From: a virus
Direction: 5' to 3' (one strand)
DNA length: 41,255 bases
IMG/VR virus record: IMGVR_UViG_3300024265_000111
Location: 1-41,255 of that record
Made by a program: the position numbers and the translations under genes. Under the pieces are notes generated by a model. That model made no database searches and was not told the origin of the DNA. It saw only the letters and a list, made by a program, of their open reading frames with translations. Positions 1-6,660 of this stretch are shown piece by piece. The stretch's first letter is position 1. Each line of letters begins with the position of its first letter.

Positions 1-26
1 GGGGGGGGGGGGGGGGGGGGGGGGGG
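1..26. repeat. Poly-G tract at left contig end
   Basis: Twenty-six consecutive G. The right end (41247-41255) also ends in nine G on the same strand. Read 3' tailing artefacts would give C at a left end, so matching G on both ends suggests one genomic G tract in a circular molecule at which assembly stopped. The true length is unknown. Confidence 0.75.
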
Positions 27-93
27 TATTCCCCGTGCCAGTAAAGGCTGAGTGGCTACCTATAAAAAAATATAAAGCAGAAATAAACTTCAT
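1..93 (-). CDS. 5' end of poly-proline ORF reaching the contig edge (partial)
   Basis: The ATG at 93 follows a very strong GGAGGAGGAGG ribosome site. The product starts MKFISALYFFIGSHSAFTGT, a short signal-like hydrophobic segment, then GNT and proline codons made by the G tract, and stays open to base 1. If the genome is circular it continues at 41255. One reading frame there encodes a peptide resembling the mature start of the outer-membrane protein at 40075-41223, and another frame runs straight into that protein. It would then be a surface-protein gene whose frame depends on tract length. The start and ribosome site are seen; the circular continuation is inferred. Confidence 0.5.
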   Translation of the reverse strand, partial: MKFISALYFFIGSHSAFTGTGNTPPPPPPPP

Positions 94-120
94 CCTCCTC
101 CTCCTTCTTAAAGAAGTCAT

Positions 121-200
121 AAAAAAAGCCCCTCAAATATTAGGCGGATTAGGTCTGTGACAACCTACCGGGCTTACCGGCTTCCAATATTTGAAGGGCT
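121..200 (-). terminator. Decorated intrinsic terminator of the replication operon
   Basis: Outer arms AGCCC-TCAAATATT (127-141) and AATATTTGA-GGGCT (186-200) close on a T7 run on the minus strand (A 121-127 on plus). One mispair on plus (C132/A195) becomes a G.U wobble on minus, so the RNA is minus. Inside are two small hairpins, AGGT/ACCT (151-154/163-166) and CCGG/CCGG. It lies downstream of the nuclease gene and should end the 2899-306 transcript. The inner loop resembles that of 9926-9978. Confidence 0.8.
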
Positions 201-305
201 GTATTATATTTTTATTGTCGTCACAGTCTAACTTTATCCAGCTACAGAAAGAATGGTATCCCAATTAAACCCATAAGTCAATGGCACGGTCAAATACCCT
301 TAACA

Positions 306-614
306 TTATTTGAATATCCTTTCGATTTGGGTTATCGCGGTTCCATCCTTTACCTGTTTCCCGGTAAACTGTAAGACCTTTATTCCAAGCTCCTGGGCCG
401 CGTTGAGCTTTTCATAATCTTTCCACATCGAATCAGCGTTGCGGTTATGGCCGCCCCTCACCCATCCCCCGCCCTGTATTTCTACAGCCCAACCATTCTC
501 CCAATAAAAATCCAAACGCCATTTTCTCTGAGGATGGAATTTGTGTTCTCGTATAGGTTCCGGCAACCCATAGCCTTTAATCTGAAAAGCAAATGTTTCC
601 TCAAGTTGGCTCAA
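306..614 (-). CDS. PD-(D/E)XK endonuclease, DUF559/VSR-like
   Basis: A 102-residue protein if started at TTG 614, which sits 6 nt after AGGAG and overlaps the end of the upstream replication gene. An upstream TTG at 641 is possible. The motif order is RLDFYW (catalytic D), AVEIQGG (E-x-Q/K core), GGHNRN, a D..K.N.A helix, then KVLQFTGKQV. This is the arrangement of small phage nucleases of the restriction-endonuclease fold that sit beside replication genes. It probably resolves or trims branched replication or recombination DNA. It is the last gene of its operon, just before a terminator. Confidence 0.8.
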   Translation of the reverse strand: MSQLEETFAFQIKGYGLPEPIREHKFHPQRKWRLDFYWENGWAVEIQGGGWVRGGHNRNADSMWKDYEKLNAAQELGIKVLQFTGKQVKDGTAITQIERIFK

Positions 615-1536
615 GTTGCACTCCTGGTGGGGGGTTATCAATCCATGAATAATTATATAAAATCAGATGCGCGGCTTCTTTCTCAGCTTCAGGTAGTTCT
701 TCGATCGTGAATTCTGCGGCTTGAGAGCGCCCCAAGCCCTCATTAGCGGAAAATATGGCATCCGCCCTATCTAGGACCTTATCCACAAAATCACCCTTTG
801 AAGCCATAGCCTGGTCCATTGGCGTTAATTCTTTATTCCCATTTTTCCGAGACTTTACGGTATCGACCACCAAGGCTTTCCAGTTCTGGAAAAAGGTTTC
901 CCCATGCTTCAGGTATTCTAGATCAGTATTTTCGACATATAACTGCATTTTTGCCAAAAATTCTTTGCGCTTGTCTGGGTCTTTGCCAACTGTCTTGTGA
1001 TAACAAATCCGGGCTTTTACTTTGTTTCCCGCTTTTCGTGGGTATCGGTTCCAATCCTCTTCAAAATTATCACGCACTCTATGTGTGTTAAGGTTTAAAG
1101 AAGAAGATGAAGAAGAAGATAAAGACGAAGAGCTATTTTTTGCCATTGGCAAAACTATGGCACTGCTATTTGAAGGCTTCTTTTGATGGTTTTCCCACCG
1201 TTTTTGGGCTCCTCGCTTACCTGATTCGGATTTAACGTCCTTGAAGTCTGCTTGTTTTTGACGTTCTTTATCGAGTCGTGGATGCACCAAACGCTTAGAA
1301 TCACCCTCCATTTCCGTAAAGCATTCTAAGACCTGAGAAGGGATACCGCTTTCGTTCGAGTACCCGGGAAGTAATCGATTTAATTTTTCCGGATCCGCGG
1401 GAATTGAGCCTTGTATCCAGCAAGAGCAGAGCAGGGTAATATAAATTCCGCGCTCTTCAAATGTCATGGAGATAACATTCTCATCGGAGAGAAAGTCACC
1501 CGGATAAAATTGAAAGGCTGGGGATTTATTGTTCAT
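601..1536 (-). CDS. Phage replication protein, DUF1376-type N-terminus
   Basis: A 311-residue protein. Start ATG 1536 (MNNKSPAFQFYPGDF) is chosen because GGAG precedes it; an 87-nt in-frame extension upstream overlaps another gene. Residues about 5-100 match the DUF1376/replisome-organiser pattern (FYPGDFLSDENVISMTFEERG, LLCSCW), probably a winged helix. A serine-rich linker follows near residue 140. The C-terminal part (DWNRYPRKAGNKVKARICY, FFQNWKAL) resembles the C-terminal domain of lambda O/gp18-like initiators. No helicase or polymerase is encoded, so it likely recruits host machinery. The origin is possibly the repeat region 2915-3266 upstream of its operon. Confidence 0.75.
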   Translation of the reverse strand: MNNKSPAFQFYPGDFLSDENVISMTFEERGIYITLLCSCWIQGSIPADPEKLNRLLPGYSNESGIPSQVLECFTEMEGDSKRLVHPRLDKERQKQADFKDVKSESGKRGAQKRWENHQKKPSNSSAIVLPMAKNSSSSLSSSSSSSLNLNTHRVRDNFEEDWNRYPRKAGNKVKARICYHKTVGKDPDKRKEFLAKMQLYVENTDLEYLKHGETFFQNWKALVVDTVKSRKNGNKELTPMDQAMASKGDFVDKVLDRADAIFSANEGLGRSQAAEFTIEELPEAEKEAAHLILYNYSWIDNPPPGVQLEPT

Positions 1537-1537
1537 T

Positions 1538-1693
1538 CTATTTCTTCTCCAAACATTTCCGGCAAGTGACATCCCGCCAGGTATCGGTGGTGACGGTCGG
1601 ATATTCGGACCCGCACTCGACAATAGAAAACCTTAAATTCTTGGGTGGTTCATCTAATTTCTTGTGAATTTTTCTGCCTGTCATTCCTGGCAT
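1538..1693 (-). CDS. Small zinc-binding protein
   Basis: A 51-residue ORF (MPGMTGRKIHKKLDE... VTCRKCLEKK). Cysteines sit in an IVEC...TCRKC arrangement, the layout of small single-knuckle phage zinc proteins found near replication genes. The start ATG 1693 lies just after the stop of the 55-residue gene (TAATAATG). The stop TAG at 1538-1540 lies just before the ATG of the replication gene, so it is tightly coupled in the operon. The function is unknown. Confidence 0.65.
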   Translation of the reverse strand: MPGMTGRKIHKKLDEPPKNLRFSIVECGSEYPTVTTDTWRDVTCRKCLEKK

Positions 1694-1696
1694 TAT

Positions 1697-1864
1697 TTAA
1701 CTCCATTTTGACTTTCCCTTGTTACGCTTTTGATTCTGCAGTTCTGGCGTTGCGATTCTTCGAAGCTCCTTTTGTCTTGGGAAACTACTCAACGCATCGT
1801 TTGCATCCCGGGCAATCTGTTCACCAGGCTTTGCAGGTTTGACTCTGACGATTCTTAGGGGCAT
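1697..1864 (-). CDS. Small basic protein of unknown function
   Basis: A 55-residue ORF starting MPLRIVRVKPAKPGEQIARD and ending KRNKGKSKWS. It is rich in Lys/Arg at both ends and has no membrane segment. ATG 1864 lies 5 nt after the stop of the 205-residue gene, with AAGGAG 12 nt upstream. It fills the gap exactly between two operon members. I do not recognise a family; a nucleic-acid-binding role is only a guess from charge. Confidence 0.55.
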   Translation of the reverse strand: MPLRIVRVKPAKPGEQIARDANDALSSFPRQKELRRIATPELQNQKRNKGKSKWS

Positions 1865-1868
1865 ATTT

Positions 1869-2486
1869 CTAAATCTCCTTTACTAAAAGTTTCGACATCC
1901 AGGGCCAGTTTTTCTTTTCTTCAAAGACGTGATCGGGTAACTGTTCCACTCCCAGCACCTTGACCACCGTGAGTTGCTGACAGCCTGAGTCGAGTTCTAG
2001 TGGCATTATGGAGGCGGGTTGAATCTTTCCCGATTCTCTTATCATTTCAATTGTTCCCTCACTGCAAAGAAGATGCTTTACAAGTTTTGGAATAGTGCGA
2101 GGGTCGCAAGTTTCATAATTAATGGAATCATGTAACCACTCCTCCATCAATATCAGGGTGTCGTCTGGGTGGAAGGGGCAGAGTTTTATAATCTCAGGCA
2201 AGTGTTCCCGCACTTCTTTTGCGTCCAATCTAGCCGGCTCATGCTCCCGTTCTTCAATTTCCCAATGCGTAGATTGTAGATATTCAGTTTTGTAAGCATC
2301 TTTATGCTCAACCGGAACATAGATAATCTTATGAGGCTGGCTGTAGGTGAAGGGGAGTTTTCTTTCCCCATCACAACCGGGGGTAATATCGTCAACCCGC
2401 CTATCATCCTCCACAACAACCTGGTCGGCTGGTATGCGGTGAATCGTTTTAGTTTCCTCCAGCTCCATCTCTGACATTTTCTTCAT
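1869..2486 (-). CDS. Hypothetical protein of the replication operon
   Basis: 205 residues, starting MKKMSEMELEETKTIHRIPA with AAGGAG 7 nt upstream. It is soluble and acidic, with scattered cysteines (TPGCDGE, KLCPFHPDD, YETCDPR, HLLCSEG, DSGCQQ) that do not form an obvious zinc knuckle. The C-terminal stretch LTVVKVLGVEQLPDHVF looks like a beta-strand/helix unit. I do not recognise the family. Its place between an upstream zinc protein and the replication protein suggests an early role. Confidence 0.7.
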   Translation of the reverse strand: MKKMSEMELEETKTIHRIPADQVVVEDDRRVDDITPGCDGERKLPFTYSQPHKIIYVPVEHKDAYKTEYLQSTHWEIEEREHEPARLDAKEVREHLPEIIKLCPFHPDDTLILMEEWLHDSINYETCDPRTIPKLVKHLLCSEGTIEMIRESGKIQPASIMPLELDSGCQQLTVVKVLGVEQLPDHVFEEKKNWPWMSKLLVKEI

Positions 2487-2569
2487 TTCATTTCTCCTTA
2501 GTTAAGGCGCGGGGCTGGTGCGCTCCCTAGTTGGATGACATCCATGTTCAAATTTCGGGCCAACCCCTA

Positions 2570-2609
2570 CCGTTTGCCGGATTTGGCTGTACACGCTCTA
2601 CACAAACGG
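2570..2609. promoter_or_regulatory. Inverted repeat in a short intergenic gap
   Basis: Arms CCGTTTG (2570-2576) and CAAACGG (2603-2609) enclose a 26-nt loop in the 131-nt gap between two minus-strand genes. A perfect GGATG-A-CATCC lies nearby (2533-2543). There is no T run, so it is not a standard terminator. It could be an mRNA processing or regulatory hairpin. Only ORFs of 15-22 codons occur here. Confidence 0.35.
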
Positions 2610-2617
2610 CTGCCATT

Positions 2618-2899
2618 TCATTTCTTTGGCATCCTCATTTGGATATGCAACAAAGAATGATGGTTTCTTTCAAGGGTTATAATTTCCTGTTTTTTCATTA
2701 GAAACATTTCCTTGAATTCTTCTTTTTCTTTAATGCAAACCTCAATCTGAATTCCAACAGCTTGAACCCTTTCATTCACATATCGCTTAAATATTGCCAA
2801 GCTCATTTCTTTTGGTCTACCAATCGCCTCACTCACTTTTAGGCAGTGATGGCAATGCACATTAAATTTATGATGCTCAGTGCAAGAATCTATGCTCAT
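2618..2899 (-). CDS. Small Cys/His zinc-binding protein, first gene of the replication operon
   Basis: A 93-residue protein. The N-terminus has SCTEHHKFNVHCHHCLK, a dense Cys/His cluster able to bind one zinc. The rest is helical (KRYVNERVQAVGIQIE, KEKEEFKEMFLMKKQEI). ATG 2899 has TTGGAG 9 nt upstream. It begins the operon immediately downstream of the AGTTTGCTA repeats (2915-2934), so its promoter and the repeats overlap. It could be a regulator acting on them, but no family is recognised. Confidence 0.65.
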   Translation of the reverse strand: MSIDSCTEHHKFNVHCHHCLKVSEAIGRPKEMSLAIFKRYVNERVQAVGIQIEVCIKEKEEFKEMFLMKKQEIITLERNHHSLLHIQMRMPKK

Positions 2900-3274
2900 C
2901 CAATTTCTCCAAATAGTTTGCTAAAAGTTTGCTATTTATTTTTTAGACATCTTTTACAGGTAACATTTTTCCAATACCAAGAACCCAACCTTTTTGGTGT
3001 CGGGAAAAACGCACAAAAAGCCCAACTCATACATTTGATTGCCCGGAATCCCAAAACGTGATTTTCAAGTTTATGAACTTTCATAAGTTTGTCATAAGTT
3101 TGCTAGTAAAATGGGGGTGTCAAAAATCCCACATCGTTGTTTTATTAGGGCGTTACGCTCTATGTCAACAACTGCTCGTACTGTTAACTAAAATCCGCTG
3201 TCATTTTTACCCTTTAAAATTGGGCATTTAAATGGGTGTCAAAAAACCAACACCAATAGTTTGCTAGTTGTTTG
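2900..3274. promoter_or_regulatory. Gene-free AT-rich region with iteron-like repeats, candidate origin or control region
   Basis: No convincing gene. AGTTTGCTA occurs perfectly at 2915-2923, 2926-2934, 3097-3105 and 3258-3266, with partial copies near 3086 and 3271. A second repeat, GGGTGTCAAAAA followed by CC and ACA, occurs near 3116 and 3234; the latter forms GGTGT/ACACC. Clustered short direct repeats next to a replication operon are typical of iteron origins or of a repressor-bound promoter. The region separates two minus-strand operons and should contain the promoter of 2899-306. Confidence 0.6.
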
Positions 3275-3682
3275 TCAGGTTTTAATATTTGGGAAAATCC
3301 CCATTATTCTCTCAACCTCATAGCTAAGATTTTGATTTACGGCGATAGGATCCATATTGTCCCAGGGAAGTTTATAAATATCATTCTCGCAGATATCTGC
3401 CATTTCACCCTTTAAGGCTTCCTCATAAAGTCGATCCCCCTCCTTTGAATCGCAAGCGCCGGCGCTCAAACAACACGCCCGGAGAAAACAATCGCTTAAA
3501 TCTCGAAACGTGATTCCTTTAATTTCTGTTTTCCCCCGGTGGCCGGCATCTGTGTGAGCTTGTCCCATGTATGGCCTTCCCCTTAATAAAAGCAAACCTT
3601 CCCCAGCTCCCATCGCCTCTATTATTTCGGCAATCGTTTTAATTTCTTCACCCTCAGTTTCTTTGTCCTCACCCATCCTCAT
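3275..3682 (-). CDS. Hypothetical protein, conserved-looking phage family
   Basis: 135 residues if started at ATG 3682, whose A is shared with the stop of the upstream gene (TGATG). GTG 3685 and ATG 3676 are alternatives. The ribosome site is GGAGGAG. Notable segments are FRDLSDCFLRACCLSAGACD, NDIYKLPWDNMDPIAVNQNL and MGIFPNI; the C-terminal pattern looks like a conserved phage accessory protein. It has no membrane segment. The function is unknown. It is the last gene before the repeat region. Confidence 0.65.
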   Translation of the reverse strand: MRMGEDKETEGEEIKTIAEIIEAMGAGEGLLLLRGRPYMGQAHTDAGHRGKTEIKGITFRDLSDCFLRACCLSAGACDSKEGDRLYEEALKGEMADICENDIYKLPWDNMDPIAVNQNLSYEVERIMGIFPNIKT

Positions 3683-3945
3683 CACTCCTCCTTTTTAGTT
3701 GTCCCCACTTTGTCCACACCTTTCAATCGGGCTTGCAAAATCCCCTTGTCATTTATCTTTAATTCAAGCTGACTATCCTCGCAAGTGTAGAATCCGTGGT
3801 GGTTCAAAATATAGGTTCCCTTATACTCCCCCCTGATTTGAATATCAGGCGGGTGTTTCCCTGTGAATCGCCATTGCCCGTCACCGTCTGGCAGTTTAAA
3901 TCTTTCATCAGAATTAAATTCAAGGGATCTTGTTTTCCATTCCAT
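3682..3945 (-). CDS. Small hypothetical protein
   Basis: 87 residues starting MEWKTRSLEFNSDERFKLPD. ATG 3945 is preceded by AAAAAGGAGGACTGAGG, the same initiation cassette as neighbouring genes. It is probably a beta-rich soluble domain (QWRFTGKHPP, GTYILNHHGFYTC, LELKINDKG). Stop and next start overlap. No family is recognised. Confidence 0.6.
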   Translation of the reverse strand: MEWKTRSLEFNSDERFKLPDGDGQWRFTGKHPPDIQIRGEYKGTYILNHHGFYTCEDSQLELKINDKGILQARLKGVDKVGTTKKEE

Positions 3946-3947
3946 CC

Positions 3948-4109
3948 TCAGTCCTCCTTTTTAAGGATTTCACAAAGAAAAAAAACCATCATCCCCCAAA
4001 AAAAGAACCAACTAAAATCAACCTGCGTTTTATACAGGGCCATTTCAGGATTAAAGAAAACCCAAAATCCGAAAATTATAAACAATATCATTGGTATTTT
4101 TGCCAGCAT
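3948..4109 (-). CDS. Small two-helix membrane protein
   Basis: A 53-residue ORF (start at second ATG 4109 after AAAAAGGAGTA; first ATG 4112 also possible). It has two hydrophobic segments, IPMILFIIFGFWVFF and FSWFFFWGMMVFFLC, joined by a short polar loop, then a charged tail KKED. It fits exactly between the lipoprotein gene and the 87-residue gene. It could be a small inner-membrane accessory or a holin-like peptide, but it is far from the endolysin. The function is unknown. Confidence 0.6.
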   Translation of the reverse strand: MLAKIPMILFIIFGFWVFFNPEMALYKTQVDFSWFFFWGMMVFFLCEILKKED

Positions 4110-4121
4110 CATTACTCCTTT

Positions 4122-4658
4122 TTAGTTTGTCGGAATCAAGACGGTTGCAGCACCACTTCTTTTCACTTGATTGTTTGAATAATCCACTTTCACTGGCCCC
4201 GGATATACTGTCACCTTAGTTTCAACATAGACAGGTTCAACGGTCCCAGCCTCACCCAAACACATAACCCAGGTGGCTGCTGTATTCTTACTGGCAAATA
4301 TTCCATTGGGTTCTGGCTGTTCTATTGTAGCGAGAGACTGGTGCCCTCTTACTGTTGTTAGTGGGTTAGTCAGACTAGTGTCATAGGGAATGCCGTATCC
4401 ATAGGATGGGCAATCTCCCTCGATCCAGCCCCTATCCGATCTCCAGACTGAATGAGTGGCGGCCTTCGCATTCCTGACCTTGTAAAGCTCAATCACAAGG
4501 TTACGTTCAAGCGACCAGTCAAACGCTGGGACAGGTTGGCCTTTGGCATATTGCTCCTGCTGATTGTTTACCTGTTCAGCATCCCTCTTATTTGCTGATG
4601 TAGATAGGTCACACGCCGAAAATAAAAATATTGTAATCAATAAAAAAAGTACCCTCAT
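4122..4658 (-). CDS. Lipoprotein of unknown function
   Basis: 178 residues. A signal peptide MRVLFLLITIFLFSAC ends in a lipobox (LFSAC, Cys 16), so it should be a lipid-anchored envelope protein. The mature part is recognisable by ERNLVIELYKVRNAKAATHS and CPSYGYGIPYDTSLTNP, a pattern I associate with small lipoproteins found on phages and plasmids, usually beside a one-helix membrane protein as here. The start overlaps the stop of that gene (ATGA, 4655-4658). It may alter the lysogen envelope; the exact role is unknown. Confidence 0.7.
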   Translation of the reverse strand: MRVLFLLITIFLFSACDLSTSANKRDAEQVNNQQEQYAKGQPVPAFDWSLERNLVIELYKVRNAKAATHSVWRSDRGWIEGDCPSYGYGIPYDTSLTNPLTTVRGHQSLATIEQPEPNGIFASKNTAATWVMCLGEAGTVEPVYVETKVTVYPGPVKVDYSNNQVKRSGAATVLIPTN

Positions 4659-5002
4659 TTTTTCCCCTTTGCAGTTGCAACCCGGATAGTAGCAGCACTG
4701 AGTTGTGCCTTTAAATTAAAGCGAGTATTCGCATCCAGGTTTGGATTGAGTAACTTGTTTCCGATCTCATTTATTACTGCTTCGTTCATGGCAATTTCCG
4801 ACTTCAGTGACTCACTACGCTGAAAAGAATTTTCAAAAACTTTCCTTTCCACTATTGTCTTTCCTAACAATCCCATACTATTCATACCAAATCCGATAAT
4901 GGATAAAACAACAACAATAATTAGGAAAACAGGTAAAAACTTCCAGAATGTCCAATGCGTTTCTTTGACAACTTCTTTTGCATCTTTACGATAATCGCTC
5001 AT
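4655..5002 (-). CDS. Inner-membrane protein with periplasmic coiled coil
   Basis: 115 residues from the second ATG (5002), 7 nt after GGAGG in the cassette AAAAAGGAGGAATGAGG. It has a cytoplasmic N-terminus, a membrane segment FLPVFLIIVVVLSIIGFGM (about 24-42), then a helical region VERKVFENSFQRSESLKSEI and a Gln/Ala-rich tail. The topology resembles an i-spanin, but the adjacent lipoprotein is too large and globular for a typical o-spanin. The two genes are translationally coupled and probably form one envelope complex. Confidence 0.65.
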   Translation of the reverse strand: MSDYRKDAKEVVKETHWTFWKFLPVFLIIVVVLSIIGFGMNSMGLLGKTIVERKVFENSFQRSESLKSEIAMNEAVINEIGNKLLNPNLDANTRFNLKAQLSAATIRVATAKGKK

Positions 5003-5034
5003 CCTCATTCCTCCTTTTTGGTTTCTGGTTTAAG

Positions 5035-5214
5035 TTAAATTAAAAATGCGAAACATATCCCGAATAAAGAACGCCAGAATATAAAGAACCAATTGCAAAA
5101 CGTAGCATTCTGCTCATAAAACTTTTGTTGGGTGGGGCTAAGTTTAAGATAGGATTTTTGCGTCAAAAACATGCAAATGGTATATCCTATAAACCATTGA
5201 GCAAAATTCTCCAT
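5035..5214 (-). CDS. Small membrane protein
   Basis: 59 residues from the second ATG (5214), which is better spaced from GGAGG than the first (5220). Hydrophobic segments are WFIGYTICMFL near the N-terminus and FCNWFFIFWRSLFGICFAFLI at the C-terminus, so it is probably a two-helix hairpin. It uses the same initiation cassette as 5002 and 3945. The function is unknown. Confidence 0.6.
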   Translation of the reverse strand: MENFAQWFIGYTICMFLTQKSYLKLSPTQQKFYEQNATFCNWFFIFWRSLFGICFAFLI

Positions 5215-5226
5215 CCTCATTCCTCC

Positions 5227-5313
5227 TTATTTCCTCAGTAAATAAAGAACAAATTCATAACTGCAAATCACTCCAATCGCATAAAGGACATTAAAAATAA
5301 AATCATTTAACAT
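5227..5313 (-). CDS. Tiny membrane peptide overlapping the recombinase 3' end
   Basis: A 28-codon ORF (MLNDFIFNVLYAIGVICSYE, then FVLYLLRK). ATG 5313 lies inside the last codons of the recombinase gene, 10 nt after GAGGGGGTGAG. The stop sits just before the GGAGG of the next gene, so it fills the gap perfectly. It has a single predicted membrane helix. Its length makes chance possible. Confidence 0.4.
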   Translation of the reverse strand: MLNDFIFNVLYAIGVICSYEFVLYLLRK

Positions 5314-6271
5314 CGAATTTTCTCACCCCCTCTTTCAGGGTTTCCCGATCCGTCCTGGCATAGATCAAAGTGGTCTTGAAATCTGAATGCCCCATCAGTT
5401 CCTGGATGGTGGTCAATGCCACCCCCTGCTTTATCAGGTAACAGGCTCCGAAATGCCGGAAGTTGTGCATAGCCCTGCCATGAACCCAGCCACAAGCCTT
5501 AAATGCCCTGCCAACTGACGAACAGACAGCTTCATGCCTCATTCCAGGGAACCACCGGCCGTCATCCTTTAATGGTATAGGTATCCCCCTGAATGCCTCT
5601 CTCAGCTTATTGGTCATGGGTACGAATAAGGGGGGTTTGTTCTTATAGCGGGTTTTGCGGCGGGTATAGGTGATTCCTGCATCGGGACCATTGAAAACAA
5701 CCTGGCCTTTGGTGAGATGCAATAAGTCTGAGAGAGGCATAGTGGAATACATGGCCACATGGGCAATACCTTTATATATTTTCCTTCTGGATCCGCAGGC
5801 CAGATTTTGAATGACAGCGTTTGCCATTTCTTCAGAGACTATCTGGGATCCGTCAAACTTTTTGCCGGGTCGCAGGACAAGGCTTTTGTAGTCGATTTGC
5901 AAACCAAGCTCCACAGGAACCCGCATTATTGATAGAGCGGTGGATTCAACATATTTTTCCGAGAGCCTGACAGCCCACGCCTGAATATCTATTTCTGATA
6001 ATCGCTTGCCGGTGAACTCCGGAACCAAATGGTTTTTTAAATTCATAAGTTTGTTTTTGCGGTCTACTTGTGGATCATACTTCTGCACAAGATCATCGAA
6101 CTTGATAAGATAAAATTGGTAGCGCCCTTCCCGTATCAACATGAATATTTCCGCCAACCGTTCAACCGCAATTTGCTGGTCAGTAGTTTTTAACGATTGC
6201 CTCAAAAGGATTTTCATATAAGTACAATTGCAGTACCAATATTTTCCTTTCTTAATAATCAAATCTGCCAT
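5303..6271 (-). CDS. int: Tyrosine recombinase (integrase), with an apparent change at catalytic Arg I
   Basis: 322 residues from ATG 6271 (MADLIIKKGKYWY), 7 nt after AGGAGGGG. An upstream in-frame extension has no ribosome site. The C-terminal catalytic domain shows the beta-hairpin Lys (TRRKTRYKNK), HNFR (H-x-x-R), LMGH and the nucleophile Tyr in TTLIYAR. The segment aligning with the usual TGLRxSELL reads STMPLSDLL, so the first catalytic arginine appears to be proline (codon CCT; CGT would be Arg). It may be inactive, or Arg I may come from elsewhere. The N-terminal half is helical, as in core-binding domains. It is the last large gene of the early operon. No att site was recognised. Confidence 0.85.
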   Translation of the reverse strand: MADLIIKKGKYWYCNCTYMKILLRQSLKTTDQQIAVERLAEIFMLIREGRYQFYLIKFDDLVQKYDPQVDRKNKLMNLKNHLVPEFTGKRLSEIDIQAWAVRLSEKYVESTALSIMRVPVELGLQIDYKSLVLRPGKKFDGSQIVSEEMANAVIQNLACGSRRKIYKGIAHVAMYSTMPLSDLLHLTKGQVVFNGPDAGITYTRRKTRYKNKPPLFVPMTNKLREAFRGIPIPLKDDGRWFPGMRHEAVCSSVGRAFKACGWVHGRAMHNFRHFGACYLIKQGVALTTIQELMGHSDFKTTLIYARTDRETLKEGVRKFDVK

Positions 6272-6416
6272 AGGTATCCCCTCCTGTTTATAACGGTGAC
6301 TATTCACCATCCAAGGAGGTAAAGATACCATATTCAGATTTTTAGTTATTCCGAGCATTGTTTCCTTAAAGTTTTCGCGGACGGCCCCTGAAGGAGGGGG
6401 ACAAGGGCCACCGGGA

Positions 6417-6641
6417 TTAACCGGATTTGTCCGCACTTGTCCGCATTTCTCTTGCTCTCAATCTGGATGCCCTCAACTGCACGTCATATTCAGGGACATA
6501 TATTTTGTCGCCGTTAACCTGGTCGCACATCCAGAGATAGGCTTCCCCGCCAAACTTCTTAACAAATTGTTTCCAAATCTCTTGGTCGGGAGAGATGCCC
6601 TTGATATCCTCAATCCTGAAATCCTGTTCAATTTTATCCAT
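6417..6641 (-). CDS. Small Mor-like protein, possibly truncated
   Basis: 74 residues starting MDKIEQDFRIEDIKGISPDQ after GAGGGAAT. The segment KKFGGEAYLWMCDQVNGDKIYVPEYDV resembles the N-terminal dimerisation part of Mor/Mga-type transcription activators (an iG.ea...fGG..iYVP pattern). The usual C-terminal helix-turn-helix is missing and the protein stops soon after RLRAREMRT. It may be an early regulator or excisionase substitute next to the recombinase. Family assignment is tentative. Confidence 0.5.
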   Translation of the reverse strand: MDKIEQDFRIEDIKGISPDQEIWKQFVKKFGGEAYLWMCDQVNGDKIYVPEYDVQLRASRLRAREMRTSADKSG

Positions 6642-6660
6642 ATTCCCTCTTATAAATTTA

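Noticed and set aside
1-26. Illumina two-colour poly-G artefact
   Set aside because: A 3' read artefact would place G at the right end but C at the left end. Both ends show G on the same strand, and a minus ORF crosses the tract sensibly, so a genomic tract is preferred. It is still not proven.
447-1091. Plus-strand ORFs opposite the nuclease and replication genes
   Set aside because: They are shadows of well-supported minus-strand genes and have no ribosome sites.
2900-3274. CRISPR array
   Set aside because: The repeats are only 9 bp, irregularly spaced and without spacer structure.
5303-6436. Longer integrase start (377 residues)
   Set aside because: The N-terminal 55 residues are Pro-rich, overlap the end of the Mor-like gene and have no ribosome site; ATG 6271 has AGGAGGGG.
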